This document shows, piece by piece, positions 31,902-39,498 of a stretch of DNA of 50,929 nucleotides. The notes beneath the pieces were generated by a model that did not search any database, had not been told where the DNA came from, and was given only the letters and a program-made list of their open reading frames with translations. Position numbers and translations under genes: made by a program. Source of the stretch: Streptomyces sp. col6 (GTDB taxonomy: Bacteria > Actinomycetota > Actinomycetes > Streptomycetales > Streptomycetaceae); assembly GCF_008042035.1 (NCBI RefSeq), contig NZ_RDBL01000029.1, forward strand, positions 577,380 through 628,308. The letters run 5' to 3'. The first letter of the stretch is position 1. Every line of letters begins with the position of its first letter.

Positions 31902-32780
31902 TCAGCCCAGGAGCTGGTTCTGCAGGATGAGCGTCTGGTGGAACGGGACCCGGGGCGTCCCGACACCGCCCTCGCGTGACTGGACGACCATCGCGAGGGT
32001 GTCCCCCGCGACCACGTAGCCCGCCCGCACCTGGGCGGAGTCGTAGGGCTTCGGTTCGCTGAAGACGTACGAGGACGTGCCCTCGATCTTCCCGCCACCC
32101 TTCCAGCTCTCGTCCAGCTTCAGCTCGTGCGCGCCGCGCAGCGGGGCACCGGCCGACGACGCCCCGATGTACCGGTCGTCGCGGTACGCGTCCGCGTCGT
32201 CCGCCGAGCTGAACTGGAGCAGGTAGATCCGGTTCGACGTTCCGTCGGGCATGGTCCAGCCACGTGCCGCGATGTGCCGCAGGGTCCCTTCGCGCAGGGT
32301 TCTGACGATGCCGGGGCGATCGGTCTCGATGAACTCGGAAACGAACTGCTCGTTGCTGACCCAGCCGCCCTTGAGCTTCTTGTCCACCGTCGCCCCGGCC
32401 GGGGCGGGCAGCAGCAGCTCGCGCAGGTCGGCGTAGTGGACCTCGGACGGGTTGCCGTCGTTGTACGGGCGCGGTTTGTCCGCCGGGAGCGCGGGAAGGG
32501 CGAGTGCCGGGTAGTCCCAGCGCCCGTCGTCCTCCGTGGCGAGACCGGGCACGTCGGTGCGCTCCATCGAGGTGATGCCGTACGCCGTACCCGCCCCGGC
32601 CGCGCCGAACACCAGCACGGCGGCGGTCCACCGCGCCACGGCCCGCAGCACCCGGCGCGGAGGCCGGGGCCCCTGCGCCACGGGGGCCGGCGGCAGCGGC
32701 GGCACGGGTGGGAGGTCGGGGGCCGGTGGCGCCGCCACGGGCTCCGGCCCGGTCGCGGGCGCGGCCGTCTGCTCGGTCAT
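31902..32780 (-). CDS. Membrane-anchored hypothetical protein, paralogue 3 of 3
   Basis: A 292-residue protein with a Pro/Ala-rich cytoplasmic N-terminus (1-45), one transmembrane helix (about 45-68, VARWTAAVLVFGAAGAGTAY) and an extracytoplasmic domain with DLRELLLPAPAGATVD, IYLLQFSSADDADAYRDD and a C-terminal PFHQTLILQNQLLG. The DL(R/K)-LLLP-P-G segment and domain pattern recur in the next two genes, so the three are tandem paralogues. ATG at 32778-32780 overlaps the stop of the upstream gene (ATGA). No enzyme motif; no named family recognised. Confidence 0.78.
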   Translation of the reverse strand: MTEQTAAPATGPEPVAAPPAPDLPPVPPLPPAPVAQGPRPPRRVLRAVARWTAAVLVFGAAGAGTAYGITSMERTDVPGLATEDDGRWDYPALALPALPADKPRPYNDGNPSEVHYADLRELLLPAPAGATVDKKLKGGWVSNEQFVSEFIETDRPGIVRTLREGTLRHIAARGWTMPDGTSNRIYLLQFSSADDADAYRDDRYIGASSAGAPLRGAHELKLDESWKGGGKIEGTSSYVFSEPKPYDSAQVRAGYVVAGDTLAMVVQSREGGVGTPRVPFHQTLILQNQLLG

Positions 32781-33577
32781 ACGTACTCCCCCGGGGACGT
32801 GATGTGGTTCAGCTGGTCCTTCACCAGTTCGGCGACGGCCGGCCTGCGGAACGGCTCGGTGCCCGACGCCGAGAAGGTGACCATCACCTCGCCCTCGTAC
32901 GCCATGCAGAACATCCCCTCGATCCGCCGGTCGTCGTCCTTCGGGTCGAGGAAGCAGGAGGCGTTCTTCTTGTGGCCGTCGATCTTCGGGCCGTCGCGCA
33001 GGACGCCGATGCTGTCGAAGAGCTCGTGCCGGAAGGTGTAGAGGTCGCGGACGGCCTTCTTGTCCTTCATCCGGACCAGCTGGGTGTCGATGACCAGGTC
33101 GTTGTCGTGCGAGGCGTAGGTGCGGACCGCCAGGCCCCGGACGCGGAGCTTGTCGACCCGCTTCTCGAACTCGCGCCGCTGCCGGCCCGACAGGCCGCGC
33201 CCGCCGTCCTTCATCTCCGCGGTGGCCGCGGCGCCGCTCAGCTCGGCGTCGTTGCCGTACGTGCCGGAGTCCGGGCCGAGCCGGTAGCCGGCCGGGACGG
33301 GCAGCAGCAGCTTGCTCAGCTCGGTGGTGGCCCTGCCCCGCGACAGGTCCCCGGCGGGGTCCTCGGCCGGTTCGTGGGCGGGCTTCTGCCACAGCTGCGT
33401 CGGGACCGTACGGTCCGCGTGGTCGACGGTGGCCTTCGTGTACGCGGCGCCGCCGCCGACCGCGGCGAGCACCAGCACGACGGGGAGGACCGCGAGGACC
33501 ACCCGGCGCGCCCGCCCCTTGCGTACGGGAGCGGGCTCCGGAGCGGCGGGCGCCTCGGGAATGCTGTCGTCGTTCAC
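32777..33577 (-). CDS. Membrane-anchored hypothetical protein, paralogue 2 of 3
   Basis: A 266-residue protein with a basic N-terminus, one transmembrane helix (25-47, VVLAVLPVVLVLAAVGGGAA) and an outer domain. It shares TELSKLLLPVPAGYRLGPDS with its neighbours and ends with VMVTFSASGTEPFRRPAVAE, like the VMVDIHIFDSAP stretch of paralogue 1. Two Cys (NASCFLDP, GMFCMAYEG) could form a disulfide outside the membrane. It overlaps the neighbours by 4 nt on each side (32777-32780 and 33574-33577), so the three are tightly coupled. The function is unknown. Confidence 0.78.
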   Translation of the reverse strand: MNDDSIPEAPAAPEPAPVRKGRARRVVLAVLPVVLVLAAVGGGAAYTKATVDHADRTVPTQLWQKPAHEPAEDPAGDLSRGRATTELSKLLLPVPAGYRLGPDSGTYGNDAELSGAAATAEMKDGGRGLSGRQRREFEKRVDKLRVRGLAVRTYASHDNDLVIDTQLVRMKDKKAVRDLYTFRHELFDSIGVLRDGPKIDGHKKNASCFLDPKDDDRRIEGMFCMAYEGEVMVTFSASGTEPFRRPAVAELVKDQLNHITSPGEYV

Positions 33578-34422
33578 AGGCGCTCCAGCTGTTGCTCGGC
33601 CAGCGTCCGGATGTCCTTCTTGCTGATCGGCGCGCTGTCGAAGATGTGGATGTCGACCATCACGTCGCCCCGGCTGAAGATCGCCCTGGCCTGGTAGAAG
33701 GGCAGGTAGCCGGCCTTGCGCTCGGCCGGGAAGAGGTAGTAGCGGCCCTCGGCGCTGCCCTTGATCGGGGTGCCCTCGTTACCGGCGCCCTTCTTGCCGT
33801 CGGGCATGTACGAGCGCTGGTCCTCGGCGTGCGAAGCGGCCGCGGCGCCCGAGCGGAACTGCACCAGGGCGACAGCGCCCGAGCGGTACTCACCCTTCTT
33901 CCAGGCAGCGCCGGCGACCCGGCGGATGCCCTGGTCGAGGAGCTCGCCGTACATGTAGTCCTCGCTCTCGAAGTCGAGGGCGTAGTTCTCCACCCCGAGC
34001 CACCCGTCCTGGGTGAGCGCGGTCAGCTCCTTGGCCTCCTGCCAGCCCTTCGGCCGGGGCACGATGAGCTTGCGCAGGTCACCGTCCGTGCGGACCCGGC
34101 GGTCCTGCGAGGCCGGCAGCGGGTCCGGCTCCTCGCCGGCGGGCAGTGCCTTCGCCGGATACGCGAGACCGGGCTGCGAGAGCGCGGCCAGGGGTGTCGG
34201 GGCGCGGTCGGCCTGCACGGCGTAACCGGTCGCGATGCCGCCGGCGATGCCGAGCACGAGCGCGGCGGCGATGATCAGGGTCGTACGCCCGCGCGGGCGC
34301 CGCCTCACGACGGCGGCGGGCTCGGCGGCGGGCGCCGGGTCCTCCCCCTCGGCACCGGTCACACCGGTACCGGCGTCGACGGGCGGCTCGGGCCCGTCGG
34401 AAATGCTGTCCTTCGGATGCAA
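33574..34422 (-). CDS. Membrane-anchored hypothetical protein, paralogue 1 of 3
   Basis: A 282-residue protein, first of the three-gene set. It has an acidic/Pro-rich N-terminus, one transmembrane helix (about 48-70, TTLIIAAALVLGIAGGIATG) and an outer domain with DLRKLIVPRPKGWQEAKELT, AVALVQFRSGAAAASHAEDQ and VMVDIHIFDSAPISKKDIRT. The frame is open to 34485; I chose TTG at 34420-34422, with GGGGGG about 6 nt upstream. A GTG at 34437 is the alternative. It is divergent from the DsrE gene. The function is unknown. Confidence 0.72.
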   Translation of the reverse strand: MHPKDSISDGPEPPVDAGTGVTGAEGEDPAPAAEPAAVVRRRPRGRTTLIIAAALVLGIAGGIATGYAVQADRAPTPLAALSQPGLAYPAKALPAGEEPDPLPASQDRRVRTDGDLRKLIVPRPKGWQEAKELTALTQDGWLGVENYALDFESEDYMYGELLDQGIRRVAGAAWKKGEYRSGAVALVQFRSGAAAASHAEDQRSYMPDGKKGAGNEGTPIKGSAEGRYYLFPAERKAGYLPFYQARAIFSRGDVMVDIHIFDSAPISKKDIRTLAEQQLERL

Positions 34423-34529
34423 AATGGGTCCCCCCACGAGACCTTGAAGCACGGATTCCGTTATCCGCGCACACAACTGACCCACAGATTCCGGGTGGGG
34501 TTGTGCGGCCGACGATTACAGTTCCGTAT

Positions 34530-34892
34530 ATGCCGAAGAAGCTCGTGATCAAGGTGACCGCAGGTGCCGATTCCGCCGAGCGCTGCTCGCAGGCGTTCAC
34601 CGTGGCGGCGGTGGCCGTCGCCAGCGGGGTGGAGGTCTCGCTCTGGCTGACCGGGGAGTCCGCGTGGTTCGCCCTGCCGGGGCGGGCCGCCGAGTTCGAA
34701 CTGCCGCACGCCGCGCCGCTGCCCGACCTCATCGAGTCCATCCAGGCGGGCGGCAGCATCACGCTGTGCACGCAGTGCGCGGCCCGGCGCGACATCACCG
34801 AGGCGGATGTCCTGGAGGGCGTCCGGATCGCCGGTGCGCAGGTCTTCGTCAGCGAGATCATGGCCGACGGCGTGCAGGCGCTCGTCTACTGA
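34530..34892 (+). CDS. DsrE-family sulfur relay-like protein
   Basis: A 120-residue small alpha/beta protein of the DsrE/TusD group. Motifs: KLVIKVTAGADSAERCSQAF, an ASGVEVSLWLTGESAW strand-helix, and SITLCTQCAARRDI with a CxxC pair that could carry a persulfide. It probably acts as a cytoplasmic sulfur carrier. The ATG at 34530 has no Shine-Dalgarno; TACAGT (34517-34522) ends 7 nt before it. It converges on the DUF3099 gene and is near sseA and DUF1416, which also fit sulfur transfer. Confidence 0.87.
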   Translation: MPKKLVIKVTAGADSAERCSQAFTVAAVAVASGVEVSLWLTGESAWFALPGRAAEFELPHAAPLPDLIESIQAGGSITLCTQCAARRDITEADVLEGVRIAGAQVFVSEIMADGVQALVY

Positions 34893-34901
34893 GACCCGTC
34901 C

Positions 34902-35216
34902 TCAGCGCCGCTTCCTGCCGTCCAGCTCGTCCCACCAGGCGTCCGACTCCGGATCGCCCGTGGCGCCGCCGCCCTTCCCGGACCGCGTGTCACGGGGCGG
35001 GGGCTCCTGCCGCCCGCCGGGCTCGTCCCACCAGCGGTCCTCCGGCCCCTTCCGGTTGCCCACCATCGCCGCGACGGGCGGGATCACCATCGCGACCACA
35101 CACATCGCGATGGCGGCCGGCATCGACCAGAGCCTCACGAAGGCCCAGGCCGAGACGAAGAGGACGAGGCATACGCCCATCAGTACGAAGTAGGCGCGCC
35201 GGCGTCGGCGGTACAT
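34902..35216 (-). CDS. DUF3099 family membrane protein
   Basis: A 104-residue protein: basic N-terminus MYRRRRRAYF, two transmembrane helices (LMGVCLVLFVSAWAFVRLW and AAIAMCVVAMVIPPVAAMV), then a hydrophilic tail with two WWDE motifs. It matches DUF3099, a conserved actinobacterial family of unknown role. ATG at 35214-35216 has TACGCT (35223-35228, minus) 6 nt upstream and no Shine-Dalgarno. Confidence 0.85.
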   Translation of the reverse strand: MYRRRRRAYFVLMGVCLVLFVSAWAFVRLWSMPAAIAMCVVAMVIPPVAAMVGNRKGPEDRWWDEPGGRQEPPPRDTRSGKGGGATGDPESDAWWDELDGRKRR

Positions 35217-35286
35217 GAGTCCAGCGTAGGACGGATTCGCTCGCACGGCCGGTTCGCGGGAGCGGAGTCCGCGTCCGGGCAGCACG

Positions 35287-35339
35287 AAGGGCCGTACCCG
35301 TGCCAGGCAAGCGTCCAAACCCCCTGGGGTACGGCCCTT
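35287..35339 (-). terminator. 13-bp hairpin downstream of DUF1416
   Basis: AAGGGCCGTACCC (35287-35299) and GGGTACGGCCCTT (35327-35339) form a perfect stem around a 27-nt loop, 33 nt past the DUF1416 stop and ahead of DUF3099. Confidence 0.75.
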
Positions 35340-35371
35340 CGGCCGGTCGTCGGCCGGCGCCGACGGCGGTG

Positions 35372-35659
35372 CTAGACGGCGATGGCCACCTCGGCCAGGC
35401 CACCGGTCTGCGCGACGACCGTGCGGTCGGCGGTGCCGCCGGGGACGAGCGCACGGACGGTCCAGGTGCCCTCGGCCGCGTAGAAGCGGAACTGGCCGGT
35501 CGCCGAGGTCGGGACCTCGGCGGTGAACTCGCCGGTCGAGTCCAGCAGGCGGACGTAGCCGGTGACGGGCTCGCCGTCGCGGGTCACGCTGCCCTGGATG
35601 GTGGTCTCACCGGGCTTGATCGTCGAAGCGTCGGGGCCGCCGGCCTTTGCTCCACACAT
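35372..35659 (-). CDS. DUF1416 family protein
   Basis: A 95-residue beta-sandwich-like protein (MCGAKAGGPDASTIKPGETT, then GSVTRDGEPVTGYVRLLDST) of the DUF1416 family. It is nearly always found just after the sulfurtransferase gene, as here (50 bp downstream of sseA). The early Cys in MCGAK may be functional. Similar proteins in Corynebacteriales are linked to thiosulfate or cyanide sulfur transfer; the direct role is unknown. ATG at 35657-35659. Confidence 0.88.
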   Translation of the reverse strand: MCGAKAGGPDASTIKPGETTIQGSVTRDGEPVTGYVRLLDSTGEFTAEVPTSATGQFRFYAAEGTWTVRALVPGGTADRTVVAQTGGLAEVAIAV

Positions 35660-35709
35660 GGTGTTCAGTCCTTCTGGTCGGGGGTCGTGCTGGTCCGGGT
35701 GGTGCGGAG

Positions 35710-36555
35710 TTACTTGTTGGCGCCGAGCTCGATCGGCACGCCGACGAGGGAGCCGTACTCGGTCCACGAACCGTCGTAGTTCTTGACGTTCTCCTGGCCG
35801 AGGAGCTGGTGCAGCACGAACCAGGTGAGCGCGGAGCGCTCACCGATGCGGCAGTAGGCGATGGTGTCCTTCGACAGGTCGACCTGCTCGCCCTCGTAGA
35901 GCGCCTTGAGCTCTTCGTCGGACTTGAAGGTGCCGTCGTCGTTGGCGTTCTTCGACCACGGGATGTTGCGGGCGCTCGGCACGTGGCCGGGGCGCTGCGA
36001 CTGCTCCTGGGGGAGGTGGGCCGGGGCGAGCAGCTTGCCGCTGAACTCGTCGGGCGACCGCACGTCGACCAGGTTCTGGGTGCCGATGGCCTTCACTACG
36101 TCGTCGCGGTAGGCGCGGATCGACTCGTCCTGCGGCTGGGCCTGGTACTGCGTGGCCGGGCGGGACGGAATCTGGTCGCCGTCGACGAGGTCGCGGGAGT
36201 CGAGCTCCCACTTCTTGCGGCCGCCGTCGAGCAGTCGGACGTCCTGGTGGCCGTAGAGCTTGAAGTACCAGAACGCGTAGGACGCGAACCAGTTGTTGTT
36301 GCCGCCGTAGAGGACGACGGTGGTGTCGTTGCCGATGCCCTTCGCGGACAGCAGCGCCTCGAAACCGGCCTGGTCGATGAAGTCGCGGCGGACCGGGTCC
36401 TGGAGGTCCTTGGTCCAGTCGATCCGGATCGCGTTCTTGATGTGGTTCTTCTCGTACGCGGAGGTGTCCTCGTCGACCTCGACGATGGCGACCTGCGGGT
36501 CGTCGATGTGGGCCTCGACCCAGTCGGCGTCTACCAGGACGTCACTGCGGCTCAT
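35710..36555 (-). CDS. sseA: Thiosulfate sulfurtransferase (double rhodanese)
   Basis: A 281-residue two-domain rhodanese that moves sulfane sulfur from thiosulfate to acceptors. The N-terminal domain (1-125) lacks the catalytic Cys. The C-terminal domain (about 140-275) has the loop AYCRIGERSALTWF with the catalytic Cys. In actinobacteria it is often annotated CysA2. GGAGGAG lies 8 nt before the ATG at 36553-36555. Upstream is a 161-nt leader and a Cys-containing uORF, so expression is likely tuned by cysteine. DUF1416 follows. Confidence 0.93.
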   Translation of the reverse strand: MSRSDVLVDADWVEAHIDDPQVAIVEVDEDTSAYEKNHIKNAIRIDWTKDLQDPVRRDFIDQAGFEALLSAKGIGNDTTVVLYGGNNNWFASYAFWYFKLYGHQDVRLLDGGRKKWELDSRDLVDGDQIPSRPATQYQAQPQDESIRAYRDDVVKAIGTQNLVDVRSPDEFSGKLLAPAHLPQEQSQRPGHVPSARNIPWSKNANDDGTFKSDEELKALYEGEQVDLSKDTIAYCRIGERSALTWFVLHQLLGQENVKNYDGSWTEYGSLVGVPIELGANK

Positions 36556-36716
36556 TGTGTTTCTCCTCCGGGGCAGTCTGCGGCGAGATGGTGCACGGAT
36601 CGTGCGTGATGCGGATGTGCGGGGCGCGGGCCGGTCCATGGACTGCGGGCGGCATGCGCGCCGGCCCCGACGTGCGGTCGAAGGGCCTGGGGAATGCGGG
36701 AAACCGGACGTCCCGC

Positions 36717-36824
36717 TCAGACAGTGCGACAGAGCATGGCGGCGACGCGGCACAGGTCCACTGCCCGCCGCTTCGTGAGATCCGCCTGGCCACCCTGGGG
36801 GAGGCCGCTAATAGAGCACTGCAT
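36717..36824 (-). CDS. Cysteine-containing leader peptide upstream of sseA
   Basis: A 35-codon uORF: MQCSISGLPQGGQADLTKRR, then AVDLCRVAAMLCRTV. The VDLCRVAAMLCR end is the pattern of actinobacterial sulfur leader peptides. Cys codons sit at 3, 25 and 32. ATG at 36822-36824 is 7 nt after a TACGAT -10 with a matching -35, so the leader mRNA starts at or next to the ATG. It ends 161 nt before sseA. The probable role is to couple translation at the Cys codons to sseA expression, as with Cys attenuation in mycobacteria. Confidence 0.82.
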   Translation of the reverse strand: MQCSISGLPQGGQADLTKRRAVDLCRVAAMLCRTV

Positions 36825-36831
36825 GGGTCCG

Positions 36832-36861
36832 ATCGTAGGGAGGTACGGGCGGACATGTCAC
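36832..36861 (-). promoter_or_regulatory. Promoter of the sseA leader
   Basis: On the minus strand: -35 GTGACA (36856-36861), 18-nt spacer, -10 TACGAT (36832-36837), 7 nt, ATG. A housekeeping-type leaderless promoter. Confidence 0.75.
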
Positions 36862-36872
36862 CGCCGTGTCGT

Positions 36873-36887
36873 ATCCTGAGACAGGAT
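36873..36887. promoter_or_regulatory. ATCCTG-AGA-CAGGAT dyad upstream of the leader promoter
   Basis: Perfect 6-bp arms with a 3-nt centre, 12 bp upstream of the -35. Likely site for a sulfur- or redox-responsive regulator; the owner is unknown. Confidence 0.5.
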
Positions 36888-37031
36888 CGTCCGCATTACG
36901 GAACGGATGCCGCCGCCGAACGGGCCCGTTGCCCCCGGGCGCGACGTCGGAACGGTCGGCCATCTGCGGATCGGACCGGCCTGTCTCACTATGTGGCGGG
37001 GCTCTCGATCCCTACCCGCTCGCGGGCCCGG

Positions 37032-37721
37032 TCATCCCGACAGGCGCACGTCCGTGCCGGTCACCGAGATCTCCAGGCCGTCGGCGGTCGGCTGGATCTT
37101 CTCCAGCTTCAGGCCGTTCGGCAGCCCGCCGACCTCGCGCTCGAAGTCGGTCTGGTCACGGACCAGCTTCTCCAGGCCGGGGATGCCCTCGCCCGGCACC
37201 TTGTCCGCGTGGACGCGGACGGTGTGGCCGCCGATCAGGGTCACGGTGGACAGGACGCTGCGCGAGATCGTGCGCCCCAGGATGTTGACCGCCCCGGTCA
37301 CCTTCACCTTGCCCTTGCCGCCGTACTCGACCACGACACCGTCGCTGGCCGCCGCGGTCAGGTCCTTGTACGAGATCACGGCCGTCCCCGAGGCGCGGGC
37401 GGCGGTGGCGCCCGAGAAGCCGTCGGTCAGCCGCACGTCGCGCAGCTCGGCGTTCATGGTCGAGATCCGCAGCGTGCGGCCGCCGGCGTGGGTCTCGATC
37501 CCGGTGATCTTCACGTCGACCGCGTCGAGCTCCGCCCCGGCGACCTGGGTGAGGAACGGGAAGCCCTTGATGGAGACGTCGGTGGAGCCGATCTGCGCGC
37601 CGGGCACCTTCACCCGGTCCTCGGCCTGCGACTCGGCGACGTACACCGCCACCCGGTCCACGGCGACGAACACCGCCACCAGGATCACCAAGACGACGGC
37701 CGATATTCGCAGTGCACGCAT
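37032..37721 (-). CDS. LmeA-like DUF2993 lipid-binding protein
   Basis: A 229-residue protein with an N-terminal signal anchor (LRISAVVLVILVAVFVAVDR) and a single DUF2993/LmeA-type domain (VKVPGAQIGSTDVSIKGFPF, VAGAELDAVDVKITGIE). Mycobacterial LmeA is periplasmic, binds phospholipid and supports lipomannan elongation; here a general membrane-lipid role is likely. The start ATG at 37719-37721 has GAAGGA upstream. It lies between the sseA promoter and a membrane protein gene. Confidence 0.85.
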   Translation of the reverse strand: MRALRISAVVLVILVAVFVAVDRVAVYVAESQAEDRVKVPGAQIGSTDVSIKGFPFLTQVAGAELDAVDVKITGIETHAGGRTLRISTMNAELRDVRLTDGFSGATAARASGTAVISYKDLTAAASDGVVVEYGGKGKVKVTGAVNILGRTISRSVLSTVTLIGGHTVRVHADKVPGEGIPGLEKLVRDQTDFEREVGGLPNGLKLEKIQPTADGLEISVTGTDVRLSG

Positions 37722-37814
37722 GCCTGTCCTTCCCCCACCCTGCCGTCCGTACGGACCCCCGGGGCCCATGGGCCTCCTGTCGGCCGCACGGCACATCCCC
37801 CGCGTGATCGACGA

Positions 37815-37853
37815 GCGAAAGCCCCCCAACGGTTCCCCGTGGAGGGCTTCGCC
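37815..37853 (-). terminator. Hairpin downstream of the Gln/Pro-rich membrane protein gene
   Basis: GCGAAAGCCC and GGGCTTCGC pair with one bulged A around a 20-nt loop, 37 nt past the stop at 37891. Confidence 0.5.
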
Positions 37854-37890
37854 ATGCGGACGCGACGGTACGGATTCCGGCGGTACGGGA

Positions 37891-39168
37891 CTACGTCAGT
37901 ACGCGCCCCAGCAGATAGACGGCCGGCGCGGCGGCGGTGAGCGGCAGGGCCACACCCGCCGTCATGTGGACGAAGCGTGACGGGTAGTCATAGCTCGCCA
38001 CCCGCAGCCCGATCAGCGCGCAGACCCCGGCCGCGAGGCCGAGCAGCGCGCCCTTCGCGCCCAGGTCGGTGACGCCGCCCGCCAGCGCGCCCGCCCCCGC
38101 CGCGACGGCCAGTGCCGCCACGACCGAGACCGGCCCCGGCAGCGGCAGCGCCCGTACGAGCACGGCGGCGGCGACGGCGACCGCGCCCACCGTCACGGCG
38201 TCCGGGACGGCCGCGAGGTGCCCGGCCGCCAGGACCGCGAGCGCGGCGGAGGCGACCGTGGCCATCAGGCCCTGCATCCGCTCGTCGGCGCCGGCCCGGC
38301 TGCGCAGCTGGAGAACCACGGTCAGCAGCACCCAGACGCCGAGCGTGCCGATGATCGCGGCCGGACCGTTCTCCCGGCCCGCCGCCAGCAGCGCCACATC
38401 GGCGACCAGGCCGCCCGCGAACGCCAGCGCGATGCCCTGCCGCGCCGGCCACATGCCGTTGAGCCGGAACCAGCCCGCCGCCGTCACCGCCTGGAGCAGC
38501 ACCAGCGGCACGGCCAGCGCGTACGAACCGACGGCCGCGCCGAGGGCCAGCAGCAGCCCGAGCGCGGCGGTGATCGCGGCCGGCTGGATTCCCGGCGCGA
38601 TGATCGGGGAACGCCCCTCGGCCCGCGCGCGCTGCGCGTCGGTGATCCGGGCGTTGCCCAGGGTGGTGGGGGCGCTGTACCCGTCGTCGGGGCCACCGGC
38701 CGGAGCGACGGGCGCCGGGGCGGGCGCGGGCTCCGCGTGGACCTCGGGCGGCAGCGGGTACGAGCCGGTGCCGGGGGCCGTGGGCTGCGGCGCGGGGACG
38801 GCGTGCGGGTCGCCCTGCGGCGCGGGGCCCTCCGTGCGCCGGACCGTCGGCTGGTACTGGGTGTCCCACGTCTGACCCTGCCAGGTCTGGGCGGCCCCCT
38901 GGTCCGGCTGCCCGGCCGGGGTGTCCGGGTACCCCTGCCCGCCGTACGCCTGCTGGTCGCCGTACGCCTGCTGCGGGTACGCGTTCTGCTGCGGGTATCC
39001 GTACTGCTGCGGCGCCTGCCCGTACTGCTGCGGGTCCTGCGGCTGCGCGTACGGCTGCTGGGGCTCCTGCGGCCGCGTGTACGGCGGCTGCTGCGGGTCC
39101 TGCCCGTACCCGTACTGCGGCTGCTGCTCCGGCCCGGGGTAGTACGGATGCTGCTGATCGTTGCTCAT
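37891..39168 (-). CDS. Multi-helix membrane protein with Gln/Pro/Tyr-rich N-terminus
   Basis: A 425-residue protein. Residues 1-185 are low complexity: Gln-Pro-Tyr repeats (PQQPPYTRPQEPQQPYAQPQ) then Pro/Ala, likely cytoplasmic and disordered. Residues 190-425 hold about eight hydrophobic helices (ITAALGLLLALGAAVGSYAL, WVLLTVVLQLRSR, ALAVLAAGHLAAV). No transport motif; homologues are common in Streptomyces. ATG at 39166-39168. It is 10 bp from the MoaD gene stop, so the two may share a transcript. Confidence 0.8.
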   Translation of the reverse strand: MSNDQQHPYYPGPEQQPQYGYGQDPQQPPYTRPQEPQQPYAQPQDPQQYGQAPQQYGYPQQNAYPQQAYGDQQAYGGQGYPDTPAGQPDQGAAQTWQGQTWDTQYQPTVRRTEGPAPQGDPHAVPAPQPTAPGTGSYPLPPEVHAEPAPAPAPVAPAGGPDDGYSAPTTLGNARITDAQRARAEGRSPIIAPGIQPAAITAALGLLLALGAAVGSYALAVPLVLLQAVTAAGWFRLNGMWPARQGIALAFAGGLVADVALLAAGRENGPAAIIGTLGVWVLLTVVLQLRSRAGADERMQGLMATVASAALAVLAAGHLAAVPDAVTVGAVAVAAAVLVRALPLPGPVSVVAALAVAAGAGALAGGVTDLGAKGALLGLAAGVCALIGLRVASYDYPSRFVHMTAGVALPLTAAAPAVYLLGRVLT

Positions 39169-39178
39169 GTGCTGCGGT

Positions 39179-39433
39179 TCACCCTCCTGCGAACGGCGGG
39201 AGCACCTCGACCGTGCCGCCCTCGGCAAGGCGTACGGTCTCATGGCTCCGGGTACCGACGGGGTCGCCGTCGATGAGGAACGAACACCTTCGCAGGACGC
39301 TGCTCAGCTCGCCGGGGTGCCGCTCGCGCACCGCGTCGAGCGCCTCCTTGAGGGTCGCGGCGGCGTACGGCTCCTCCGCGGTCCCGGCCGCGGCCTTGGC
39401 GGCTGCCCAGTATCGGATCGTTCCCGCAGGCAT
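39179..39433 (-). CDS. MoaD/ThiS-family sulfur carrier
   Basis: An 84-residue ubiquitin-fold protein ending in Gly-Gly (VLPPFAGG), the site that is adenylated and thiocarboxylated. It begins MPAGTIRYWAAAKAAAGTAE as MoaD subunits do, suggesting the small subunit of molybdopterin synthase; no moaE is nearby, so the partner is elsewhere. AAAGGAG precedes the ATG at 39431-39433 and sets the start; the frame is open much further upstream through hydrolase shadow. Confidence 0.9.
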   Translation of the reverse strand: MPAGTIRYWAAAKAAAGTAEEPYAAATLKEALDAVRERHPGELSSVLRRCSFLIDGDPVGTRSHETVRLAEGGTVEVLPPFAGG

Positions 39434-39498
39434 GGCGGCGCTCCTTTCGTTCCGTCCGGTCGGTGCCCGTTCGGGGGTCACCGGCTGCCCATCATGGT

